DNA of 7,220 bases from Pyrinomonadaceae bacterium (GTDB lineage Bacteria; Acidobacteriota; Blastocatellia; Pyrinomonadales; Pyrinomonadaceae): assembly GCA_014379075.1 (NCBI GenBank), contig JACMMN010000306.1, forward strand, positions 1 through 7,220. Reading direction: 5' to 3'. Shown here piece after piece: positions 1 to 6,866 of the stretch. The position numbers were made by a program, and so were the translations under genes. The first letter of the stretch is position 1. Every line of letters starts with the position of its first letter. Under the pieces are notes generated by a model. That model was not told where the DNA came from and did no database searches. It was given only the letters and a program-made list of their open reading frames with translations.

Positions 1-143
1 ACGAACGCGCCGCTGCCCGTTTCCAACAGACAGTTTACTTTTCCCGCCCGATTTCGGCAACAGCTGGTGCCGTAGTTTTTTCCGAGCTTCATTAATCGAT
101 ATTCTAACTTGCCACAAATTTTACGCTGTGACAGAGTTTTATC

Positions 144-149
144 AGAGGG
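144..149 (+). promoter_or_regulatory. Ribosome binding site of the sialidase-fold gene
   Basis: The purine-rich AGAGGG ends 7 bases before the ATG at 157, which is good Shine-Dalgarno spacing. It decides the start. The same frame is open further upstream to a TTG at 109, but that codon has no comparable site and would put about 16 residues ahead of the signal peptide. Confidence 0.6.
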
Positions 150-156
150 TATTTGT

Positions 157-1455
157 ATGGCACGAATCACTTTAGCAATGAAAATTGCAGTTTTGTCTTG
201 TCTGGTTTTTCCGTACGCGGCATGCGTCAGCGATAAACCTTTGGTGGAGGCTCCGGCAATGGCCGTCCGCTTGTCAGGGGAAGAAGCCGACGCAGCAGAA
301 CCGGCGATTGTCCGCGATGGGGAAGGCAATCTCTATGTCGTTTACGTCGAACACGAAGCAGATAAGAAAGACGATGTTTACTTGCAAAAAGTCGATGGCG
401 AAATGAAGAACGCCGGGCCGAGAACCCGCGTCAATAAAATTCCCGGAATTGCGAAGACGTGGCGCGGCGATCCACCTACGATTGCGGTCGGACCGACCGG
501 CTCGATCTATGTCGGCTGGAGAAGCAAGGTCGAAGGCGGCAATGATCTGATGCTGTCTGTTTCGACCGATGGAGGGCAAACCTTCACCGATCCCGTCAAG
601 GTCAATGATGATTCCAAACCGGCTTCGCACGGAATGCATTCGCTGGCGGTTGACGGAAATAACAATGTCTTTGTGGCTTGGCTCGACGAACGGAATATCG
701 ACACGGCCGCCCACGTACAAAGTTTTGATAATCCCGTTGATCCGGGATCCGAGTTTTATTACCTGAATGCTCACCACAATTCCAACACACCCGATCAACC
801 TGAAAAAAAGCCGCACAAGAAAGTAGAGATGGTCGAGCCGAACAGCGAAGTTTTCTTTTCGTCCTCGAAAGACGGGGGCAAAACATTCTCCGCTAATAAA
901 AAACTAGCAGTCGAAGTCTGCCCGTGCTGCAAAACTGCGTTGACCATTGCCCCTAATGGAACGCTTTACATTAGCTGGCGACAGGTGCTCGATGGAGATT
1001 TTCGCCACATCGCCGTCGCGTCGTCAACAGACGGTGGCCAGACGTTCTCGGAGGCAGTGATCGTCAGCGACGACGAATGGAAAATTAACGCCTGCCCGAT
1101 TTCGGGAGCGGCCCTTTCGGCTGAAGACGATGCGCTAAAAGTCTTGTGGTACACGGCGGGAGATGCGGGCGTAGCGGGTGTTTACACGGCTGAATCCAAA
1201 GACAATGGAAAGACATTTTCGCCTCGAACCCTGGTCAATTCCGATGCGGTTGGCGGGACGCCAGTTATAACGAATCAACCTGGCGGCAAAGCATCTTTCG
1301 TTTATCCAGCCAAAGACGGAAAAGTTACAGTGGAAGCGGAAATAATTGATAACGCCACGCTGCCCGCCGCTGTGCATAGCAACGGAAAAGGTTACACGGC
1401 TTTTGTCAGAAATCAGGGCGAAAAGCGGGCGGTCTGGATTTCGGCTACACGTTAA
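157..1455 (+). CDS. Exported sialidase-fold (Asp-box/BNR repeat) protein with CPCC motif, probable lipoprotein
   Basis: The protein has 432 residues from the ATG at 157. The N-terminus looks like an export signal: Arg3 and Lys9, a hydrophobic stretch at about 10-22, then Tyr-Ala-Ala-Cys ending at Cys23. This resembles a lipobox, although Tyr at -3 is unusual, so lipidation is only probable. The rest is a beta-propeller of sialidase/BNR type. Four Asp-box motifs (SxDxGxTF) are visible at about residues 136-143, 237-244, 290-297 and 347-354, and a WLDER segment lies at 175-179. Mature-chain cysteines are concentrated in CPCC at 255-258 and a Cys-Pro at 313-314 just after a third-blade WKI segment; I recall this pairing from other bacterial sialidase-like proteins of unknown function. 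No complete sialidase catalytic set (arginine triad, Tyr/Glu pair) could be confirmed, so 'sialidase' names the fold and not the reaction. It is probably a cell-surface or periplasmic protein. It is convergent with ychF and overlaps it by 11 bases. Confidence 0.85.
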   Translation: MARITLAMKIAVLSCLVFPYAACVSDKPLVEAPAMAVRLSGEEADAAEPAIVRDGEGNLYVVYVEHEADKKDDVYLQKVDGEMKNAGPRTRVNKIPGIAKTWRGDPPTIAVGPTGSIYVGWRSKVEGGNDLMLSVSTDGGQTFTDPVKVNDDSKPASHGMHSLAVDGNNNVFVAWLDERNIDTAAHVQSFDNPVDPGSEFYYLNAHHNSNTPDQPEKKPHKKVEMVEPNSEVFFSSSKDGGKTFSANKKLAVEVCPCCKTALTIAPNGTLYISWRQVLDGDFRHIAVASSTDGGQTFSEAVIVSDDEWKINACPISGAALSAEDDALKVLWYTAGDAGVAGVYTAESKDNGKTFSPRTLVNSDAVGGTPVITNQPGGKASFVYPAKDGKVTVEAEIIDNATLPAAVHSNGKGYTAFVRNQGEKRAVWISATR

Positions 1456-2548
1456 ACCGGAAATCTACGACATCGCCGTCCTGCATGATATATTCCTTGC
1501 CTTCCAGGCGGGCGAGGCCTTTTTCGCTGGCGGCCTTTCGGCTGCCGCAGGCGACCAGATCATCATAGGAAACAATTTCGGCACGGATGAATCCGCGTTC
1601 GATGTCGGTGTGGATCTCGGCGGCCGCCTTCGGGGCTTTTGTGCCGATCGGGATCGTCCAGGCACGGACTTCCTTTTCACCGGCAGTCAGGAACGACATC
1701 AGGCCGAGCATGTTGTAGGCTGATTTGATCAATCCGTCGACGCCGCTCGAATCGAGGCCGAGGTCTTTTAGGTATTCGTTTCGCTCTTCTACTTCCAAAG
1801 CGACGAGTTCCGACTCGAGTTTAGCGCAGATCGCGACTACTTCGGCGTTTTCCGATTTCGCGTGCTCCATCACTTTTTGAACGTGAGGATTGCCTGCGGG
1901 ATTTGCAAGCGTTTCTTCATCGACATTCGCCGCATAGATCGTCGGTTTGCTCGACAGCAAGAACCAGGTTTTGATGACCGCTTTCTCGTCGTCTGAAAGA
2001 TCAGCTGCCCGCGCGGGGCGGCCTTCTTCAAGCACAGGCTGGATCTTGTCGAGAATTTCGAGGTCGCGTTTTGCATCCTTGTCGCCGTTCGCTTTGACGG
2101 CCCGCACTGCCTTATCGCGGCGTTTTTCAACCGATGTGAGATCGGCCAATGCCAGTTCGATCTGGATGGTTTCGATATCGCGGACGGGATTTACCGAGCC
2201 TTCGACGTGGATGATATTGTCGTCCTCGAAACACCGGACGACCTGGATCACGGCATCGCATTCACGGATGGTCGCCAGGAACTGATTGCCGAGGCCTTCG
2301 CCTTTCGAGGCTCCGCGGACGAGTCCGGCGATATCTACGAATTCGACCGTTGCCGGAATCGTCTTCTGCGCCTTGTTGAGCTTTTCCAGAACCGGAAGGC
2401 GGTCGTCCGGCACCTCGACGATGCCGACGTTCGGCTCGATAGTGGCGAACGGGTAATTCGCGGCAAGAGCGGATTCCTGCGCGGTTAGGGCATTAAAAAG
2501 TGTAGATTTTCCGACGTTGGGTAAACCAACGATTCCTGCTTGCAGCAT
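1445..2548 (-). CDS. ychF: Redox- and ribosome-associated ATPase YchF (OLA1/YchF family)
   Basis: The 367-residue protein has the usual family length (363 in E. coli) and is colinear with it throughout. Visible motifs are the P-loop GLPNVGKS at 8-15, the DIAG switch at 72-75 followed by the glycine-rich KGEGLGNQF stretch, and NVDE at 208-211 where GTPases have NKxD. That change is what makes this family prefer ATP to GTP. His114, which takes the place of the catalytic glutamine in the family, is present in NIIH. A helical domain occupies the middle, and the C-terminal TGS domain (about 281-365) ends in DFRFNV. YchF binds ribosomes and is linked to stress responses in E. coli. Residue 35 is Ala where E. 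coli has Cys in the PFCTIEPN motif. The ATG at 2548 is the family start; the best upstream purine match, GGAA, is a weak one at 11 bases. The gene is convergent with the sialidase-fold gene and divergent from the GT-C pair. Confidence 0.97.
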   Translation of the reverse strand: MLQAGIVGLPNVGKSTLFNALTAQESALAANYPFATIEPNVGIVEVPDDRLPVLEKLNKAQKTIPATVEFVDIAGLVRGASKGEGLGNQFLATIRECDAVIQVVRCFEDDNIIHVEGSVNPVRDIETIQIELALADLTSVEKRRDKAVRAVKANGDKDAKRDLEILDKIQPVLEEGRPARAADLSDDEKAVIKTWFLLSSKPTIYAANVDEETLANPAGNPHVQKVMEHAKSENAEVVAICAKLESELVALEVEERNEYLKDLGLDSSGVDGLIKSAYNMLGLMSFLTAGEKEVRAWTIPIGTKAPKAAAEIHTDIERGFIRAEIVSYDDLVACGSRKAASEKGLARLEGKEYIMQDGDVVDFRFNV

Positions 2549-2578
2549 AAGATTACTTGTTCCGATTCAAAAACGGTT

Positions 2579-2607
2579 ATTTTACAACTTTATGGCGATA
2601 AACCGAA
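2579..2607 (-). promoter_or_regulatory. Possible ychF promoter
   Basis: On the minus strand TAAAAT (2584 down to 2579) matches five of six bases of a sigma-70 -10 box. A poor -35 candidate, TTCGGT, lies 17 bases upstream. This would leave a leader of about 25 bases before the ychF ATG. The divergent spacer must hold a ychF promoter, but this placement is weak. Confidence 0.3.
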
Positions 2608-2626
2608 ACTTATGCCGAGCCTAATT

Positions 2627-2654
2627 TTGTCTTCCCTCTATTTTGAGTTAATTT
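2627..2654 (+). promoter_or_regulatory. Possible promoter of the GT-C-like gene pair
   Basis: TTGTCT (2627-2632) and TAATTT (2649-2654) are spaced by 16 bases in an AT-rich stretch just ahead of the ATG at 2679. The implied leader is very short, and no Shine-Dalgarno sequence precedes that ATG. The box matches are mediocre, so this is only a candidate for the promoter that must serve the rightward two-gene unit. Confidence 0.28.
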
Positions 2655-2678
2655 AATAAAAAGTTTCTCATCAACCTT

Positions 2679-4694
2679 ATGCTTCTTTCTCTGCTTATCG
2701 TCCTGATCATCGCTTTCGGCGGACTGGCGCTGACTTACGTCTTCGAAAGGGAAGAATCGTTTCTATGGCGGATGGCGGCGGGGAATGTGATCGGCTCGGC
2801 GATCTTTGGAACGGTTGGGTTTGTGCTGGCGTCATTTTTCGGATTTAATACCGCAATCGTTCTAACGGCCATTGTGGTTACCTTGCTGCCATGCCTTCTG
2901 CTTCGCCAAGCAAACCAAAAAAAAATATTCCTCCATGATTGGGCGAAAGCCAAAGGAAAATTGCAGGGAGCAAATTGGACGAAGGCCGCCCGGTTCGCCT
3001 ATTACGCTTTCTTCCTGATAGTTTTTCTCGCCTTTTTCGAACGAGCGATGTTTGTGACAGATGAGGGTATTTTCACTGGCGGTTCGAACAACCTGGGCGA
3101 CCTGCCGTTCCATCTCGGGGCGATATTCGGTTTTACGGAGGGCAATAATTTCCCGCCGCAAAATCCGTCGTTTGCCGGTGCGAGGTTTTCATATCCTTTT
3201 ATCGCGGATTTTCTAACGGCTTCGTTTATGAAGCTCGGCGTCGGCGTCCGCGAGGCGATGCTGGTGCAGAATGTTTCGTGGGCATTCTCACTGCTGGTCA
3301 TTTTGGAAAGATTTGTTTTCAAGCTTACATTTGATCGTCTCGCTTCGAAGATAGCACCGGCGCTTTTATTTTTCACTGGCGGTTTAGGGTTTATCTGGTT
3401 CTTCGGCGACTATTGGGCGCAGGGTAAAGGGTTTTTTGATTTTATCTGGACGATCCCCAAAGATTACACGATCGGCCAGGAGTTTCGCTGGGGAAATTCA
3501 ATGGTGACGCTGTTCATGACGCAGCGAAGCCTTCTGCTCGGAATGCCGCTGACACTGATCGTATTGAGTTATCTGTGGAAGGTATTTACCGCGGAGACAC
3601 CGAGACCCGAAAACGATGAGGCGGAACTCGCCACGCACCGCTTACCGCTAACTTCTTTCGCAGTCGGCCTGATCGCAGGATTTCTACCTTTGATCCATTT
3701 GCATAGCCTTGCTGTCCTTTTCCTCGTAACCGTATTTTTACTTGCTCTGAAGCCGGCGAGATGGCGGGACTGGATCGGTTTCGGCGCAGGTGTCGCGGTT
3801 ATTGCGGTCCCCGAACTTCTGTGGTCGATATCCGGAAGCGCCACCGAAACGGGCAAGTTCTTCGAATTTCATTTCGGCTGGGATTCGGGACAAATCAATT
3901 TCTTGTGGTTTTGGATAAAGAATACGGGGATCTTATTTGCAATGATCGGGGCCGGTATTTACTTAGTTTATTTAACGCAGGGACTGCATGCAGCAAAGGA
4001 AGAGACGAGGAAAATTGAAAAAACAAAAAAAGGCAAAGGTTTAACGGACTCGCCCCTTATCCCTTATCCCCAATCCCTTCTTCTGTTTTACGTTCCGTTC
4101 GCTTTTCTATTCATCCTGTCAAACGTTACGAAGCTCGCGCCATGGGAATGGGACAATATCAAGGTTTTGATCTATTGGTTTGTCGGCTCTATCCCGTTTA
4201 TTGCGTTTGCTTTGGCGTGGCTGTGGCGCAAGACTACGGCTTTCCAGGTGATAGCGGCGGTGTGCCTTATAGTTTTGATATTTTCCGGGGCACTCGATGT
4301 TTGGCGGACGGCTTCGGGGCAAATAAATTTTAAGGTCTTCGAGGCCGACGGTGTGCTCGTGGCAGAAAGGATAAAACAGCGTACGCCGCAGACTTCGCTG
4401 TTCCTCAATGCACCGACGTATAATTCGGCGGTCGTGCTTTCAGGGAGGCAATCGCTGATGCGGTATCCGGGACATCTTGGCTCGCACGGCATTGATTACA
4501 CGGAGCGCGAACGCGATGTTAAATCGATGTATGCGGGCGGCCCGGCGGCTTCCGCACTTTTGCAAAAATATGGTATCGATTATGTTTTGATCTCGCCGGA
4601 GGAAAAAAGCGCCGCGGGTGCGAACGAAGCATTTTTCAGTCAATTCCCGGTAATTGCTGAAGCGGGACAATATAAAGTTTATAAGATCAAGTAA
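2679..4694 (+). CDS. Large polytopic membrane protein, GT-C glycosyltransferase-like
   Basis: The 671-residue protein has about 12-14 hydrophobic helices between residues 2 and 540 and a soluble tail at 541-671. After the fourth helix comes a hydrophilic loop with VTDEG (126-130) and LGDLPFHL (139-146). An acidic residue in the first large external loop is the hallmark of GT-C glycosyltransferases, where it serves catalysis, so Asp141 is my candidate. The loop continues with GNNFPPQNP (155-163) and SYPFIADF. Near the end of the membrane part is PWEWDNIKVLIYW (488-500). The tail holds YPGHLGSHGIDY (596-607) and KYGIDYVLISP (630-640), which look like conserved positions. I infer transfer of a sugar from a polyprenyl-phosphate donor on the outer face of the membrane; donor and acceptor are unknown, and a non-enzymatic role is possible. 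The start fits because the first helix begins at residue 2. The cytoplasmic loops at about 303-322 and 437-465 look like insertions. The Agl23-like gene follows after 10 bases. Confidence 0.8.
   Translation: MLLSLLIVLIIAFGGLALTYVFEREESFLWRMAAGNVIGSAIFGTVGFVLASFFGFNTAIVLTAIVVTLLPCLLLRQANQKKIFLHDWAKAKGKLQGANWTKAARFAYYAFFLIVFLAFFERAMFVTDEGIFTGGSNNLGDLPFHLGAIFGFTEGNNFPPQNPSFAGARFSYPFIADFLTASFMKLGVGVREAMLVQNVSWAFSLLVILERFVFKLTFDRLASKIAPALLFFTGGLGFIWFFGDYWAQGKGFFDFIWTIPKDYTIGQEFRWGNSMVTLFMTQRSLLLGMPLTLIVLSYLWKVFTAETPRPENDEAELATHRLPLTSFAVGLIAGFLPLIHLHSLAVLFLVTVFLLALKPARWRDWIGFGAGVAVIAVPELLWSISGSATETGKFFEFHFGWDSGQINFLWFWIKNTGILFAMIGAGIYLVYLTQGLHAAKEETRKIEKTKKGKGLTDSPLIPYPQSLLLFYVPFAFLFILSNVTKLAPWEWDNIKVLIYWFVGSIPFIAFALAWLWRKTTAFQVIAAVCLIVLIFSGALDVWRTASGQINFKVFEADGVLVAERIKQRTPQTSLFLNAPTYNSAVVLSGRQSLMRYPGHLGSHGIDYTERERDVKSMYAGGPAASALLQKYGIDYVLISPEEKSAAGANEAFFSQFPVIAEAGQYKVYKIK
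3592..3615 (+). repeat. Weak 8-base repeat in a hydrophilic loop
   Basis: CGGAGACA, CCGAGACC and CGAAAACG follow each other directly. The first two units match at six of eight bases and the third is more degenerate. They encode part of the charged loop at residues 305-313 of the GT-C-like protein. The CGGAGACAC style resembles repeat DNA I associate with noncoding parts of environmental genomes, but at this length chance is a real alternative. Confidence 0.25.
4054..4081 (+). repeat. Four-unit heptamer tandem repeat inside a coding region
   Basis: The units are CCCTTAT, CCCTTAT, CCCCAAT and CCCTTCT with exact 7-base spacing; the first two are identical. The period is not a multiple of three, so the repeat is at DNA level. 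It is read through as part of the loop at residues 459-468 of the GT-C-like protein, directly after a lysine-rich stretch encoded by two A-runs (4018-4023 and 4025-4031). Confidence 0.6.
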
Positions 4695-4704
4695 AAAACC
4701 GACG

Positions 4705-6501
4705 ATGAAGACCGATCCGAATAAACAAGAAGAAACAGAAGGCCGAGATTGGTTCTGGCTTATTAGCGGAGCTTTTGTCACGGCAATTGCGGCACTTCTG
4801 CGGTTTTACCAACTCGGCCTCAAACCTTTTCACCACGACGAGGGCGTCAATGGCTTTTTCCTGACGACGCTTTTCCGCAGCGATGTTTACAGGTACGACC
4901 CGGCAAATTATCACGGCCCCACGCTTTATTACATCTCGCTCGTGTTCGCGAAAGTATTCGGGCTTGAAACGGTCCCGGTTCGGGCAAGCGTTGCGATATT
5001 CGGCGTGCTGACAGTTGTTCTCGCCTTATTTCTTAGACGATATATAGGCAGGATCGGGAGCCTTTTCGCGGCGCTATTTTTAGCACTGTCACCAGGTATG
5101 GTCTTTATCTCGCGATATTTTATTCACGAGATATTCTTTGTTTTCCTGAGTTTAGCGATCGTCTTATCGATATTGTTTTTTCTCGAAAAGCGAAAGGCGG
5201 GCGTTTTTGCGATCGGTTGGATGGCACTTATCCTGCTCATTTGTTTTCTGCCTTCCACTCTGAATCTGGCGGGCATGTGGGCCGGGGAGAATTCGACGGC
5301 TTTGTGGTCTTACCGGATCGGGTTATTTCTCCTCGAAGCCGTTCTCGTTTTTTTCGTAATGCGGATGCTGATCTTGTGGAACGAAGGCCGCCCGATCTAT
5401 ATCTTGCTCGCCTCAGCCTCGGCGGCACTTATGTTTGCGACAAAGGAAACGGCGTTCATAACGCTCGGCACTATGCTGATCGCATGCGTTTGCGTTTGGC
5501 TATGGACAAAAATCTACGGCAAAACCCCGGAACCTGCCGGCGCCGACGAGCTTTCCGGCGAAAGTATTAGTTGGGCCGGCTTTCGCAAAGTACTTGGCGG
5601 CAAGACCGACGTGATCCTGATAATCGTGGCGGCTCTTGTTGTCTTTGTTTATGTAAACGTCCTGTTTTTCTCGTCCTTTTTCACTTATCCCGAAGGCGTG
5701 CAAAAAGCGATCGATGCGTACACTATATGGATGAAAACGGGAAGTAAGGATCATACGCAGAACGGATTTTGGGGCTATCTGAAATGGATGTGGAGGATTG
5801 AGGCTCCGATACTTTTGCTGTCCGCCCTCGGCACACTTATCGCATTGCTCAAGCCCCGACACCGCGTTGCGGTTTTTGTCGGATTCTGGGCATTCGGATT
5901 GGCCGCCGCCTATTCGATCATACCGTATAAGACGCCGTGGCTCGCTCTCTCGTTCATATTGCCGATGTGCATCGCCGCCGGTTACGCGATAAATGAACTG
6001 TTCGCCTCTCAAAACGTCATATCGAAAATTGCCGGCGGAACGCTTGCGGCTGCTGCCACTGGAGTACTCGCGTATCAAACCTACGACATTAATTTTGTCA
6101 GATACGACGACAACGATCTGCCGTATATTTACGCCCACACCCGGCGCCAGTATCTCGACATGATAAACGAGATAGACCGCTACGCCGAAAAAAGCGGCAA
6201 GGGTAGGGACGCGGCAGTGCAGATCGTTTCTCCGGATTACTGGCCGATGGTCTGGGACGTCAAGGATTACCCGAAAGCGGTGTTTCACGGAACGACCGCA
6301 GATGCCGCCGGAGCTGAGATGATCGTCGCTAAAAAGAAGGACCAGGACGAAGAGGTTATAAGAAAATATTCGGCGGATTACCGGTTTGTAGGAATGTACG
6401 GACTGCGTCCGGGGGTCGATCTTGTTTTACTTGTGCGGAAAGATCTAGCGGACAGCAACACCAAAGAGTTATATAAAATAAGAGAAGTCAAAGGCTTTTA
6501 A
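4705..6501 (+). CDS. Agl23-like (TIGR03663-type) GT-C membrane protein
   Basis: The protein has 598 residues from the ATG at 4705, 10 bases after the stop of the preceding gene. I chose this ATG because the upstream TTG at 4654 would overlap the previous gene by 41 bases and add a charged stretch. After the first helix (about 16-34) the external loop carries PFHHDEGVNGFF (41-52) and YDPANYHGPTLYYI (64-77). The HHDEG and NYHGP motifs are the signature I associate with the family named flippase activity-associated protein Agl23, and Asp45/Glu46 match the GT-C acidic pair. Further family-like motifs are ATKETAFI (245-252), IPYKTPWL (406-413) and YAHTRRQYLDMI (476-487). About 12-13 helices end near residue 456, and a soluble domain fills the rest. 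In haloarchaea Agl23 is tied to N-glycosylation; in bacteria the role is unknown. I infer an envelope sugar-transfer or sugar-lipid function shared with the upstream gene. The stop overlaps that of the convergent neighbour. Confidence 0.85.
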   Translation: MKTDPNKQEETEGRDWFWLISGAFVTAIAALLRFYQLGLKPFHHDEGVNGFFLTTLFRSDVYRYDPANYHGPTLYYISLVFAKVFGLETVPVRASVAIFGVLTVVLALFLRRYIGRIGSLFAALFLALSPGMVFISRYFIHEIFFVFLSLAIVLSILFFLEKRKAGVFAIGWMALILLICFLPSTLNLAGMWAGENSTALWSYRIGLFLLEAVLVFFVMRMLILWNEGRPIYILLASASAALMFATKETAFITLGTMLIACVCVWLWTKIYGKTPEPAGADELSGESISWAGFRKVLGGKTDVILIIVAALVVFVYVNVLFFSSFFTYPEGVQKAIDAYTIWMKTGSKDHTQNGFWGYLKWMWRIEAPILLLSALGTLIALLKPRHRVAVFVGFWAFGLAAAYSIIPYKTPWLALSFILPMCIAAGYAINELFASQNVISKIAGGTLAAAATGVLAYQTYDINFVRYDDNDLPYIYAHTRRQYLDMINEIDRYAEKSGKGRDAAVQIVSPDYWPMVWDVKDYPKAVFHGTTADAAGAEMIVAKKKDQDEEVIRKYSADYRFVGMYGLRPGVDLVLLVRKDLADSNTKELYKIREVKGF

Positions 6502-6812
6502 TTGCGCTTTTTGTTTCCGAAAAATCCAACCAGCACGAGTGCGGCGCCGATCACAATGTGCAGAACGTCATCTACCCGCGTCCACTGAAAAAGCCTTTCG
6601 GGAAATAAATGCAGAAAGCTTGCGGCCGCCTGGTAAAGATCGATCAACCCAAAACCGATATTGAACCCGCGAATATAACCTTCGTTTTTTGAGAAAACCA
6701 GTAAAAGGCCGAAGGCTCCGAATAGTATGTGAAAAACATTGTAAGGAGCCGCACCGCTCGTCAAAGCATTTTCCGGCGGAATCACAAAACCCAAGATCCC
6801 CGTCAAAATCAA
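6498..6812 (-). CDS. Small four-helix membrane protein, DUF4383-like
   Basis: From the TTG at 6812 the protein has 104 residues. Motifs that fit DUF4383 are YNVFHILFGAFGL (24-36) after the first helix, GYIRGFNIGFGLIDLYQA (45-62), and DDVLHIVIGAALVLVGFFG (81-99) in the last helix, followed by a basic tail. Function is unknown. The start is doubtful. TTG 6812 is the only ATG/GTG/TTG codon left in frame, but it cuts into the first helix and has no ribosome binding site. The frame stays open to a TGA at 6872. The 15 extra codons from an ATC at 6857 add a short polar start and complete the helix (KVLLVFAPLLILTGILGF). An AGGAG site lies just before that ATC, so the true protein may have 119 residues. 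It is the last gene of the leftward unit, and its stop shares TTAA with the Agl23-like gene. Confidence 0.75.
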   Translation of the reverse strand: MILTGILGFVIPPENALTSGAAPYNVFHILFGAFGLLLVFSKNEGYIRGFNIGFGLIDLYQAAASFLHLFPERLFQWTRVDDVLHIVIGAALVLVGFFGNKKRN

Positions 6813-6861
6813 TAGCGGAGCGAAAACGAGTAAAACTTTGTAATTGAGGTTTTCGATGCAA

Positions 6862-6866
6862 CTCCT
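6862..6866 (-). promoter_or_regulatory. Ribosome binding site for the DUF4383-like gene, overlapping the KTSC stop
   Basis: On the minus strand the KTSC stop TAG runs straight into AGGAG (TAGGAG). This is the strongest Shine-Dalgarno match in the window. It implies translation starting a few bases on and coupled to the end of the KTSC gene, yet the in-frame codon at that distance is ATC (6857-6855), not a standard start. Confidence 0.6.

Noticed and set aside
1..124. Possible partial gene at the left edge on either strand (for example a minus-strand frame open from 117 or 92 to the edge, or plus-strand frames ending at 75 and 95).
   Set aside because: Several frames are open on both strands over this short stretch and none has a clear ribosome binding site, recognisable motif or codon signal that would choose between them.
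109..137. TTGCCA at 109-114 as a -35 box for the first gene.
   Set aside because: No acceptable -10 box lies 16-18 bases downstream.
109..156. TTG at 109 as start of the sialidase-fold protein.
   Set aside because: It gives a cysteine-containing extension before the signal peptide and has no ribosome binding site, while the ATG at 157 has AGAGGG at good spacing.
274..816. Open frame of 180 codons on the minus strand.
   Set aside because: It is antisense to the Asp-box gene, whose motifs are clear, and has no motif of its own.
4654..4704. TTG at 4654 as start of the Agl23-like protein.
   Set aside because: It would overlap the previous gene by 41 bases; the ATG at 4705 directly follows that gene's stop and leaves a normal N-terminus before the first helix.
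5500..6288. Open frame of 262 codons on the minus strand.
   Set aside because: It lies wholly antisense to the well-supported Agl23-like gene, has no recognisable domain and shows the arginine-rich make-up of a shadow frame.
6568..6861. Minus-strand frame starting with TTG at 6861, close to the AGGAG site.
   Set aside because: The TTG abuts AGGAG with no spacing, and the peptide lacks the DUF4383 motifs seen in the other frame.
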